This document shows, piece by piece, positions 36,759 to 49,900 of a DNA stretch of 64,000 nucleotides. Within the stretch, counting starts at the first letter, position 1, and each line of letters opens with the position of its first letter. Under the pieces are notes generated by a model, which saw only the letters and a list, made by a program, of their open reading frames with translations, did no database searches and was not told where the DNA came from. The position numbers were made by a program, and so were the translations under genes. This stretch comes from Panopea generosa (Eukaryota > Mollusca > Bivalvia > Adapedonta > Hiatellidae), in NCBI GenBank assembly GCA_029582155.1, contig CM055895.1:12918770-12982769 (forward strand). The letters are read 5' to 3'.

Positions 36759-36980
36759 TCACCATATTTTATTTCCATGGAAACAGAATCTAATTATTAT
36801 GTGAGCAATAATAATGGCGATGATTAGACCTTCCAAACCCAGAAATACGATGAGAAATTTGCCTTTGGTTGTGCACGATACACACGAGTCGCTGGTACTT
36901 TCGACTGAAGCAGCGGACGGCGTGTAATTAGCTGTTACTAATATACCTGTAAATTTCTCACTAGCTTCTCCGTCAGACAC
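36759..36980 (-). CDS. cadherin gene exon 14: end of repeat G, transmembrane helix
   Basis: Acceptor ttattgtag|GTGTCT, phase 0. Begins VSDGEASEKFTGILVTANYT (last strand of a cadherin repeat), then DSCVSC, a basic TTKGK, and about 24 hydrophobic residues followed by RFCFHGNKIW and TGA. The codons before the stop read ATATGGTGA, where TG|gtgaga is also a good donor (exon end 36763, phase 2). So the exon either ends the protein with a roughly ten-residue tail or splices to a downstream tail exon. Confidence 0.85.
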   Translation of the reverse strand: MSDGEASEKFTGILVTANYTPSAASVESTSDSCVSCTTKGKFLIVFLGLEGLIIAIIIAHIIIRFCFHGNKIW

Positions 36981-39900
36981 CTACAATAAAACAATATTGG
37001 ATGTTGTCCTACATTCTCAGCCAATAAAATCGTTTAGACTTTTCAAAATATAGCATTCCATTTAACATAGAATGTCATGACCGTCAGTAGATGTTGACCT
37101 ACTTCCTTAGCCAATGAAATCGCTCAAGGAACGAGAAAGTAGATCGATGTCAAAGCCGGTTGGAAATTATATGGAATTCTTATGGCATTTACTATTCTAT
37201 ATAGCTTCTAACCTATATACACAATATTGTAATATGCAATCTAAAACACAGACAGTAAAAACAACAACACAAAGTAAAGAAGTACGAAGAAGTTAAATAT
37301 ACACAAAAACCACCCTCGAAAAACACTATTTTAATTGTTATGGTATATATAGCAATTAACGAAACCACTTACAGTTACGCTATCCACACTTGTCACCTGG
37401 AGTTATTGATATTTCGTCAACACGAGTTTGTAAATTTAAATGTTTAATCTAATAAAGATCTGAATATTTCATTTAAATTCATACAGAAATAAACGAGTAT
37501 CAACATTTCAAAATGAATCATTCCCAAAGTAAAAATCCAAAATTATATCAGTGTCTTTCATATGTATTCACCGATTCGTCATTGTTGAAACAAATATCTC
37601 TGCAAGTATCTTTTGACAATGTTTTTCCAAGCTTAGTCAACGTTCTGATACAAATGCATCGATGTTATGTGGCTGTAGATGCTATCGTGTTTGTTTTAAG
37701 CAAGTCCTACGCATATAAAATGAAAAGAAAATAAGAGATGTATATAGTAGATGAAATATGTATGTGGTGTTATGTAATTGAATATTGTATTATTTGCTCT
37801 ATATGGTATTTGACTGAATAATATATACTTAAAGAAGGAAAAAAATATACCTTCTTATTTGTTACAAAGTCAATGAGGTTGAGAAGTATAGCCGAAATCG
37901 GTGCAAATAGCGGACATACACGATACTGATACAGTTGTGAAGTTTGACTTTGCGGATGATGCTTTTCAAATAGCTGTTGAATGTTTATTTCTGTATGAAC
38001 TTAAATGGCATTTTCAGAAAATATGCACAATGAATTTGTTTATTAGACTGTAGATTAAAACACGAACTCGTGTTGGCGAAGTATCAATAAATCTAGGTGA
38101 CTGAGTATAACTTTTACTAATTGTTCAATTTACTCGAGTCATTTTATACCAGGAGCCCATTTTGGTAATCTTCGTAAGTATAACAATTGCGTACGAACCA
38201 GTAAGACATGTACATATATTTCCTTTATAAAAAGTTCGCAAGAAATGTAATACGTATTTGTCATATTCTGTTTACGAAAGTTCAAAAATGATGATGTTAG
38301 TTTCGAAATTTGTAATCTTACACATTTGATGTTCGTAGCTTACGAACTTTGGTAAAACGGACACTAGGACTTTACATGTCATATATCATATACAACTCCA
38401 TAAACCAAACCACTCTGAATTTGTTTATTAATGATATCCATTTTACAAACATATTCGTTTTTAAGACATTTATAGCGTTTTTTCTTGATAAACTTAGTTT
38501 AAAATAATATCATGTGTTCAATAAGTTTACCTCCGTTTAAAGCTGTTAGTTTCGTGGCAAATATATGTTAACAGCTACCGTTCGTTTAACCGTTATATGT
38601 AGGTCTCACTACATAGATAATTTTTGTTCTTTGTTCTTAATAAAATAAGATCTAGGATTTCCACGCTAAAATATTCCACATAGAAATTTCTAAAGATTTT
38701 ATTTTCATAGCATTAAAATGCACAATAACTTGAAGGTGGACAAGTAGTGCAGTGACACCCTAAGATATTTTTAAAACTTGAAGTCCTCAAATGCTCATAA
38801 ATACATGCATTCGTTAAAATCCTGTAAAAACACTTGTTGAACATCAGTCATGACTTATTGCAGTATATGCTATACCAGCTTTTGCTCTACTCATCTGCAA
38901 CAAGAAATCACAACCACTATGAACCATTTTGAAAATATTTCAAACCAAATTACATAGGACATTTTTTCAGCGCAAGATGTTTTTGGGAAAAAGGAACGTA
39001 GACGGGGGTCTGTTAATAGTTAACTTTCGTGGCGGGGCTCTGTGGACAGTTATCTGTCTGGTGGAGAGCTACGGACAGTTCATTGTCGTGGCGGGCGTCT
39101 GTTAACAATCATCTTTCATGGCGGGGGTCTGTGGACAGTTGATTTTCGTGGCGGACGTCTGTGGAAAGTTAGCTGTCGTGTTATCAAGAATCATAATATG
39201 ATCGTGCAGGATATAGCAAATACGTGTGGTTTAGTTACGAATTCACTTATTACCCAATAATTAGCAGAGTAATTAATATTATACCTTAATTGTAAACTTC
39301 GTGCTGAAAGGATAACCTAGTGTTATTTTTTCTTTCAATCGTAGCACTCCAGTAGCACTGCCGGTCGAGCTCATTACAAAATATGTGTTACCCATCCCGT
39401 TTGCCGGTCCAAGAATGGTAAAAACAAATTGACCATCGTCATCACTGTCTAAATCAGAAGCAGTTACAGTCAACAAATCGTCTACCACACTGGTTGATCC
39501 ATTTATCTGAAATAGAATGACGCATTTACCAATTAACAATTTCTTCGTCAAGAACCTGACATATCCCGAATCAGGTCTATTCACCCAAAACGAAAAACAG
39601 GAAAACCTATTCCTGTCCCACAATTCATAGTAATTGAACGCTTACTAAACTATGACGTCATTCAAACTTTCCATGGAGTAACTGACCAATCAGCGTACTC
39701 GTAACAAATGATATTTAACAGACCCGATCTGGAGAGTTGGGTTCGTTCTTCAAACTAAATTAACGTCATGGTGTTGAGAGCGTGCGGCCACAAAGGCCTT
39801 ATTGAAACTATAACCAGCATCTAAGAATAATTTTAAATAATAAGCTCGGTCCAACAATGTATGTCGGAAAGTCTTCCAGCTACTTGCGGAAGGACGATTG

Positions 39901-40883
39901 TTCTACCGATTCATTTAGACGTTTTTCTTCACCAATAAAACTGCATATACCAGATATGACCTATCATGTGTTGAAAATGCCGTTACACTTCACCTTTTTA
40001 CTTTATCATACTCTTTCTGGTGTCTTTTAAGTACATGTATAAGCGATATTGTCTGATTACACCCAATTTCTCACGGTCGTAGCTCTCCCCAGTAAGGACC
40101 GTTACAAAGCAGTGACATAGAAGCCCGCTGGTTGGTCAGTTGCTTCAACGGAAGTTGAATTTTACCTCAATTAAGTAATGCGTTTCAATCGTTAAACATC
40201 GGGTATTTCCGTATCCTCCGTATAATACGGCGTAGCATTGCGTAGCATAAAGGCCGCGGTAATAGACTGACACGTTTTGAGCACTTCAAAATATTGGATA
40301 GGCAAGGAAGACTATGCTTTTACAATATGGTATAACAGACTTGAATCAACAGACACTTGGTACTAGGATTAGTGTAATATTTGCTATGACTTTGTTAAAA
40401 CACCCAAACGACATGAATTTCCACGGGTGTTTCGCAGTTACGTCTGCTTTTTTTTATTGTTAGATCTACTAAACTTAGAAACAGTATGTCATTATTACGT
40501 CATTGAAGATTGCTAAAATTATAATTTTTGATTGGCTAGTTGATAGCAAAGTGTGCTGACACATGCTTTTTCTGTTCTCGCTAAACAGTGGCAGTTAGGT
40601 TATAGCATAGTAGATAATGACCAGTGCAAGGGATCATATTTTATTGCATAATATTATGTTAACATCATATACATATAACCATTCGTTAAATTACAGACAT
40701 AACATAAACAAATGGGTTGGGTACACATTTTTACAACATTAGTTACAGCCCTCCCATTGCGGCAGATTAATATAACAAAATAATGACAGAATTTTCTAAG
40801 TTCAATTTCAATTTCAAGATGCTTGAAATGGTTAATGATATAAAAAAATAAATATTTCATAAAATAACGCACACACGCACGTA

Positions 40884-40940
<57 letters not shown>

Positions 40941-43900
40941 ACCAACGAAATTTTTGACCGTGCTTTGTTCGCCATGTTCATTCGCAACTCACGGAAAGTC
41001 CCACGCACCCCGTCCCATCGTTCTTCGACTAAAGACATTTTAATGAAAATCAAAAGATTGCAATTCCCGTTGAAGACCATGAGCCGGTTTTACTTAACAC
41101 CTCAAGCTGTGACTCTAAAATCTCAATTTCTCTGAAGTATAGCTTGCATTTATTGCATGTTAAATGACTAGACAGAATGGAAGTCAAAACATATTTCTAC
41201 TCATTGGTAAAAGGTAAAATGCAAAATTATCAATGTTAATAAAATTATGAAAATTATGAAAATCTCTGGTTAAGAAGTTCAGTGAAACTGTGACCAGTAG
41301 TCTATGTTTCGTACGTTAACTTACCAGTAATACAGTAGTTCCACCTGGTGTTGTGTAAGTAGCACTTGGCTTGTATTCGTTAACATGTGACACTGACATG
41401 GTGACGGCGGCCGTGGCAGATAATCCGGGTGTTCCGCTATCTGTGCACGCGATAACGAGAGACGAGGATGTAGGTAAGGCGGTGGATTCAAAGTCCCAGT
41501 TCTGGGCAAGTGAGAGGGCGCCTGTTGCACTGTTTATCCTGCAACAAAAGATCAGTCACGCTCTATAATTAATTCTTCATTGAAAGGTATAATCCGGACA
41601 GAAGTTATGAGTATAATATAGTAGTAAATGACCGATTCAATGGCTGGGTTAGTTCATCATATTTTATTGCATAATATTATGTTTACAATATATACGTAAT
41701 ACCATTCGAATAATAACAAACATAGCATAAGACAATCGATTGGAAAATGGAATCGTACTGACTTTCTATTAACCTTTATTATTTCAAAAGTGGTCTGCTA
41801 TATTTTCTTTATATACGTGCTGACACGGACCTTTTTTTTTTTTTTACATGAATCGCCTGAGGAACATGAAATGTTGTTTTATTATTACATTTTTGTTTAT
41901 CTTCAAGTAGAAATAAATGTTTTTAAATAATCCATATAGATTAAATGTATTAACTTTTAAAATAAAGGAAACAAAAGAACTGTATTTTGGTTGTTTTCAT
42001 CATGTTCATTCATTAAAAGCCTTTACCTTTTCGAATAATTAATAAGTCAGTACATGTACAAGTGTGTATAGAATTGAATAAAAGTCACGCTCTTATTTTG
42101 AGCGTCCCAAACGTACGTGAAATATGCCGCATGAATTCCACTGTTTATGGTAAAGGTCAAGGTTTCCGACGCATCGGGATCCGTGCAAGTAAATTGTGGG
42201 TCGGTCAGTTCTGTACCAACTGCCTGTGGATACAAAAATTATATATCATGATATTAGATTTTTACTTGCGAATAAACGTAATTCTACCTCTCCCAAAATC
42301 AGGTCTGTTTATCCCGAATGAAAAAGCAGGGAATTCCATGCCTGTCCCACAATTCATATACTAAACTGTGACGTCATTCAACTTTTTTTATAAGCAACTG
42401 ACCAGTCAACGTACTGAAATATCATTGCTTTGTAACGGACACAAGCAGGATAGCTGGGTTCATTTTACAGTCTAGGCGATACTAATACTAATCACTGGGC
42501 ATTTCAACGTTACCCAAAATGGTTAACCAGCGTTTAATTTGCTGTATGCATATTTTAAATATAACACTATGCTGCAGAATATACATATTGCACATTATTT
42601 CGGTCGCAGATCAGGATATGAATTCAGTTTTAAATACACTTTTCTACAGTTGATTGTGTTATCTAGTATCGGCATTCATAAAAATGTTCTCTTCAAAATT
42701 CAAAATAGACTGTTGCTTTTGTGAAATCTGCTTAAATTGTCCATAAATAGATACTCGTACACTGTATGGTTATTGACAGATCCTGAATAGTACGTCAAAA
42801 TCCATTTCTGTTAAATCAGATTGGTGTACTAACAGGATATACTTCATAAATGTGCTATGAGTGAATATATAATAACACATGCTGTGATAAGACTGTAACG
42901 ACTTACAGAAAATATCTGAATCGAGAGATGTCAGGACTTAATATACAATAAAATTTGTGCTAGCTTTTTAATATGACATTTGTATATTTTGTGACTGATT
43001 GAAGACTGAATATGATAAAACAATGGGAAACATATTTGTACCAATCAATTCTTTGGAAAAAGCATAATTTATAGAATATCTATACCAAACACACGCACGC
43101 AGGCAGGCAGGCACGCGCGCATGCACGCACGAAATTCGTATTCAAACATACACGGACATTATTCTTACTGTTGACTCCAGAAATGTTACTGTCGACGTTC
43201 CAACTGTGAGAGTTGGTTGCTCGTTAACGTTGTTGATGGACACCGTTAGGTCCTTGCTCTCAGCTGCACTCAGGTACTCGTCACTGACGCTGAACGTTAT
43301 CGTGTACGACGTGGTTCCAGATTCGTAATCGAAAAATGCCGCAGTAGTTAGAACACCAGCTAATAAATACAATCACAATTAGCATTAAATACGCAACACA
43401 AAATGTTTTCAAGAAACGTGTGGACAAATTGTATAAAATGGCATCTGCTGTTATTAAGTTTTCAGGTAGAGTACTAGAATTGCAAACAGGAAGTGCCTCC
43501 ATGGGACATAATTGCTGCCAAAAATAGTTCAAGTTTCTTAATCTAAAATTCATTTTCACATTTACATTGTCTTTTGTTGGTTTGGGTGGCGATGCTTATC
43601 TATTTGGAACGCTTCGACTTCATGTTTAAGTTGTGAATTTAGAAGAAGGACAAAGATTTGGAAATTGGGATATGAATACATTATTTCGAAAAGTTTACTT
43701 TCGTCTTTTTCAACGATGTTCACACTTGCCGGAAACAATCCCTCTGATGAAACATGACCCGATCTGAAAGTTTGTAAACAAGTTCTCTCATGTCCTGAAT
43801 AGTCCAGTCAATCTACGTTTATTAGGTCAACCTGGACAAAATTTCAACAGAATTTCTAATGTATTAACATATATTGCTGCAAACATATCAAAAGTTTACC

Positions 43901-46900
43901 GCAATCAGACGTTGGGAAAACTTATATTTACTAGTTCAAACACACCACCTAACTGAAAATGTTTAAGCTTTGAAAAGGTCATCACTGACACTACTTGTGT
44001 ATAGTTCACTATTTGACATTTACTACTGTTATGTTCTGGGATGCACATGTTGTAACAATAAATTTCTTATCACAAAAACATTTAGAATATTTGGAGCCTT
44101 AATGTATTGAAAATGTGCCGTTTGAGACTGTGGAATGGACCCATCCATTTTAACGAATCAATCTGTAACTAGTTTAAATCAAATTAAATAAATTGCAACA
44201 AAATGTTTCTAACCTGTTCTTTTTATAAACTTATATTGCAGGAAAGCATATCAAAAGTTTACCTAATCGATCAACAGAAAATCTTATTTGGATTAGTTCC
44301 AACATACCACCTAACTGAAAAAAGTTAAGCTTTGAAAAGGCCATCACTGACACTTAATGGGTTGTGTATAGTTCACTATTTTACACCTAAAACTGTTATA
44401 TTCTATGATTCATATGTTGTAACAAGACGTTTGTCATCACAAAAATAACACATTTTAGATTATTTGGAGCCTTGAAATATTGAAAATGTGCCGTTTGAGC
44501 TTGTGAAAATACACCACCCTACTATTTAAACGGGTCAACCGATAAATAGTTTACCAGTAGGTTAAATTAGAGTTAATTACTACAAAATGTTTATTAACTG
44601 TTCATTTTACTTACATATATTGTAGAAAACATATTAAAAGTTTACCACAATCGAACAATAGGAAAGCTTATTTTTTTTAATTCAAAACATACCATCTAAC
44701 TTTAAAATGTTAAGCTTTGAAAAGGTCATCATTGACACTAGTTGTGTATAGGTCACTGTTTCACACCCAATACTGTTTTTTTTTATTATGCATATGCTGT
44801 AACAATAAGTTTCTTATTACAAAAAAATCTGTTATTGTTTTAGGTTAACCCTTTACTTCATATAGACGCCTTTGGACACCTAATATATACGCCTTTGGAC
44901 ACCTCTAATATAGAAGGCTTTTGGATTATGGGTGAATTATGTTTATTTTAACTGACAGAGTGGAAAACAGTGCAGGAAGTGTTCAGATTGCTCGTTACGA
45001 GTAATCTGAACTCTCCCTGCACTGTTTTCAAAGGCCTTCTGTGATTGGTGTGGGAAAACGTGTATCTATGGAGTAAAGGGTTAAAGCGGACACAATTGCA
45101 ACATAATACTTTTATGCTGATTTTTCATATTCACAAGTGTTTCTGCAAAACATATACAAATACAGCAATTAAGTTCCAACCCGTTACCTATTTGAAAAAT
45201 GTTTATTTTCGGAATAGGCCATTTCGGAATGACACAAGCATACAATTTATTATTTTACACTTTTACGTATTATCTGAAATAGTTTATGCTTAATACTAAT
45301 ATTTTATTTATCAATAAAATAACTAATTGATGTTATTAGGAAGCAATTTATACTAAAATTGTGTAATTGGGGCCTGTAAAAATATCTCTCTCGCAGTTCT
45401 AACAAGCAGATATGTGACTCTTGTTTCTAAGTTGTTTTCATAACATATTGTTTCATGATATATCGAAAGTTTACTGTGATTAAACAATGAGAAATATCTA
45501 AGTGTTAGTTTGAACTTAATTATCATATAACTGTTAATAATTATTCTTTTACATGTATATAAATTACGGTTTCACACCATACAACCATATTTTCTAAATA
45601 AAATCATATGTTTGGGGTATTTCGAACCGTAATGTACTAAATATTTTCATTTAAAACTTGTGGAATTACCAACACACACATTTACACCGTGCTCTTATAT
45701 AACAATGTCTTCTATTAGAATGTCTCTTGAAATTTTGATTACAAAACTGAACTGTCCAATAACATTCCATTCTAGGCTTCCCAGCTAGTCCCATTCTTAT
45801 AGTTTAATAGAACTGATTCCTTTCAATTATGAACTTCTAGGCTTTGGCGTTGTCGCTTTGCTGCAACTGGTTTTGGTGTAATTGTTTCTTGAAGGTACAA
45901 TTGTCAGTACGCACATTGATAACGTCATCCAAAAACAATCTTATATGCTTTTCTTGGCATTCCAGTTTTGGGGTTTTGTAACTCTTCAATATTGGAGGTT
46001 AATATTACAAAGATTATTTATTTTGCAAATAAAATAGTTGAGTCGAGAAATAATACTCCATAAATTGCTATTTTGTTTCTTATTTTAAACTTAAGAGCTT
46101 TAATTGTTGTCATTGTTGTTGTTGCTACTTCTGTAACTGCTGATTCTGATGATGATAGTGACATATCTGTTGTAGATTTACTTTTTGTTAATTAATCTTT
46201 ATATTGTTTTAATACTAAGTCAATAAAAAATGAAATGTCTTAGTATTAAAACTGGAAAATGTTACTGTATAAAATTGATGGGTAAGGTATTTATTATGCT
46301 AAATGTCAATGAAAAAGCCTTATTTTGTTGATGTAGTTGAATTTTTTCTTTAAAATGAGTATCATTTAAACTATTTTCAATTGTATCGACTTTAAAGGCA
46401 ATATAGTCTCAACAAGTATTGTAGATTGATACACTTATATATTTGATAAAATAATCGTCAAATGCCAATACTTTCACTCTTTTTTCTTCAATTTTATACA
46501 TCTACGACTTTTGTAAACTTTCTGTATGTTTTTTAACACATCATTCCCTTAATAAGTCCGCCAACAGAAATTTTGTTGTAATTTTGTCCGGGTGATGTGG
46601 TAGATTTACTGGACTAATACTGGACTAAACGTCAAATCAAAATAACTGTCACTCATTTTTACTTTATTAAGTGAAGTTTGGTACTTGTATGGCCGTTAAA
46701 TACGTTGTTATAGAACGTCTCTGCGAACTTTAAATCAGCCCTAGCGCATTTGGAAATATCACATTTTTCATCTATTTAAACTTACTGCTTGAATCCAAGG
46801 CAAACATCGACGTTGCTGACGCTGGGTCAACTGTTTTTCTTACTGTCCAAGTTTCACCTACATCTGGATCGATCCAATCTACATCAAATAACAATGTGCC

Positions 46901-49900
46901 CAAACCGGCGGATTCGTCAGTTGAAACCGATGCAGGGAGATTGTTTAACACTGGTGGGGTTCGTGAACCTAGTGCAAGAAATATTGTATACAGGATTAGA
47001 AAGTCAGCTTTAAGTTATTTGGGGCCCGTGTGGTCCCTTAAGCCCTAAATCCCATTCAGAAAACCAAATCTCAAAGTTATGACTAGACATTGCTTCAGAA
47101 AAATCATGGCAAAAATTGGTAGGGGAATTATTTATTCTCTCACAGAATTCCTATTAAAATGAATCCCATCAGCTTTATTTGAATAATTTTACTCATAAAG
47201 TTAAATTAAATAAAATATAAACACATCTGGTTGACCGATTCTTCAGAAAAACGCCATTTATTCAGAACTTTAACCTTTTTGAACGTTTAATGTCCCCTTA
47301 TGGATACTACGGCCTTTTAAAAGAACCAAAATCTTAACTTCTATTTAATTTATAAGAAAATGTCTTTTTTAATAAAACCATAGCAGAAATGCACGCGAAA
47401 GTAAAACATTTCTATTTTCTCGTATCTTTCCTATGTGAACGTTAAAGTTTTTCAGAGCCGAAATGAATCCCAAGCTAATAACAAAAATATACCGCGATTT
47501 CAGGTATTCTTATACTCGAATGTATCCATTATATAGCTTACCGAACGCTTTTATATTGACGTGTGCAATGTATAATCTAATCATTTGTATGCTTGTGAAA
47601 TTGTTCTACACGACAATACTTTATACTCACTTGTAAAGGTGGCAGTCAGAACTCCAGAACTACTACTAGGATGTTTTGTGTCACCAATAGTTACAGTGAT
47701 GGCGTACGCTACATTATTCTCCGTTATAACATCAACGTTTCGCCTTAAAGCGATCTGACCTGTACATATGATACCAAATATTGTCAGAATTATTTGCATC
47801 AATAAATCAGTGTGGTCTACCGGTATTCAGTTTATTCCTGGTGGTACAACTTTCGAGTTCAAAACAAAATAATGTTAGATTTTCGTTAAGTATATATAGG
47901 CCGCCGAAACTATTGCAAGGGAAAAAAAGCATTTATGCAAACTGGCTAAGTTATTCCTGCCTTAAAAACCATCGTCGCAAAAGCAACTGTTGCTGCATAG
48001 ATAATCCAAATTAACCGACGTGATTAACATACATATACCTATGTTCTTGTTCATTTTTATTCCAGTTTTCTAATAATCGGTAATCAAACACACCAGGATA
48101 TGTCATTATTTCTTTCCCAGATTGAAAGAATAGGTATAAACTTTTATAAACAATTAACTGTTTTGTTAGCTAATTTATAACCATAAATGCATTATCAATG
48201 TGATAAGCATATAAAAACGTATGTAAATCATACTAACAGTACTATATTCTTCACTTATCTAAAATTTACTCCTCCCAATATCTCGCAATCTGGTACCCTG
48301 ACCCACCAATAAATCAGCAATAAGCCAGAGAACAGCATTATGCATTATATCATTCTACTTCCAAAATGCTTAGACAATAGAATCAACTAATGACGTGATA
48401 GGAAACAATTTATTATACCAGTCAATATAATAAAATAAAAATGATCAATTCATAAGGTTTAGGGCCGCAGATGTATGACATTTTGGGATTCAATTATCGG
48501 TGCTTGTCTTATCATGATGCATTCTGAAGACAAGCACTCGCATTCACTGATCATAATTAATATTTTTGAATTGAAAATATCTCTGTAATATTTTTTTGTT
48601 TGTCTTCATCATTTATATTCAATATAATTATATCTTATTCTTCTTGCCACTTTTGTATTTTGATTAATTTAGAACTATATCATGATAAAAAATAATGTTA
48701 AAATTAAATATCCTGATGGAGATCTTCTATATAACTGTAAAGACATCAAAAAAACCTATTTTATGTAAAAAAAAAATTTGTGTATATTATACAATATCTA
48801 ATGGATATGAGTATTGAAATGTCGATAGTAAGAACGGTTACGTGTGGTGGGGTGCATGTGTGCGTGCGTGTGTTTTTGTGTGAAAATGTGTGCATGCTAT
48901 TTACTCAATTTGTTATGTGTTAATGTGTTTAATTATTTACATGTTATTACAGCATTGTAATTTGATGAGAAACTATGTATAGTTTAAATCAATAAAATAT
49001 TCTTCTTCTTCTTCTTCTTCTTCTTCTTCTGCTCATAAAAAAACCGCCCCATTTATATAGCTCGTATAATATGCATTGTTTGTGCATATAGTCCGGTTAT
49101 TATTGGGAATAACAGAGTGTGAAATATATATTTCGGTCTAAGATAGACGTGTAATAAAAACATATAAGCACTATAATTACAATTTGACCCTTATCTACAT
49201 AAAATTTGCGAATGACCTTTGAAACAACTAATGGAATCTGATCGCGCACATTAATTCATATACGGATATATCGGTGATTAAATATTACATACAGTATAAC
49301 TTCCATATATCGAACTTCAATATATCGAATTTCTCGGTATATCGAACTTTTTCTCAAGTCCCAACTTTTTTCCTTCTAAATCTATATGGAAAAACCGCAA
49401 ATATATCGAAGTTATACATAACGAATTTTTCAGTATATTGAAGTTTTTGCACGACCCCAAAGAGTCCTTTTACACATCATTAACCATTTATGTATCGAAT
49501 ATCGATTACCTGTTCAAAATTTCTCGCGGGAGTGATGTACATGTATTTCACACCTGCGGTGCACCATTGCGATAATCGTAGGAACAAAGGCCCCGCTGAT
49601 CATATAGCGTAAAGTCCCTTCGAGTGCTCAGATAAATGTTTGTTAGGAGTCACACTTTAATAAACATTTGATTACTTAAAGGCAGAATGGTGATAATTTA
49701 CTGATAAAAACAATAACTTCGTGTACGCAAACATGGCGGCTGCGTCTGTCATGATTACAAATAAGTGATACGTGATTACATAACGTACGTGTAAATCGCA
49801 CGCATTGTATGACGTTTAGTTTCGAATCATGTTATCTTACAAGTGTAATTTATGAACATTTATTTATGTTTATTGTACATGTATGTTGATGTTTTATTCA

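Noticed and set aside
40654-41080. RACVRACV frames
   Set aside because: Translation of a (CACG)n microsatellite.
43281-43559. Minus-strand 92-codon frame overlapping exon 10
   Set aside because: It is in the wrong frame relative to exon 10 and runs into intron sequence; the cadherin reading is the frame with motif support.
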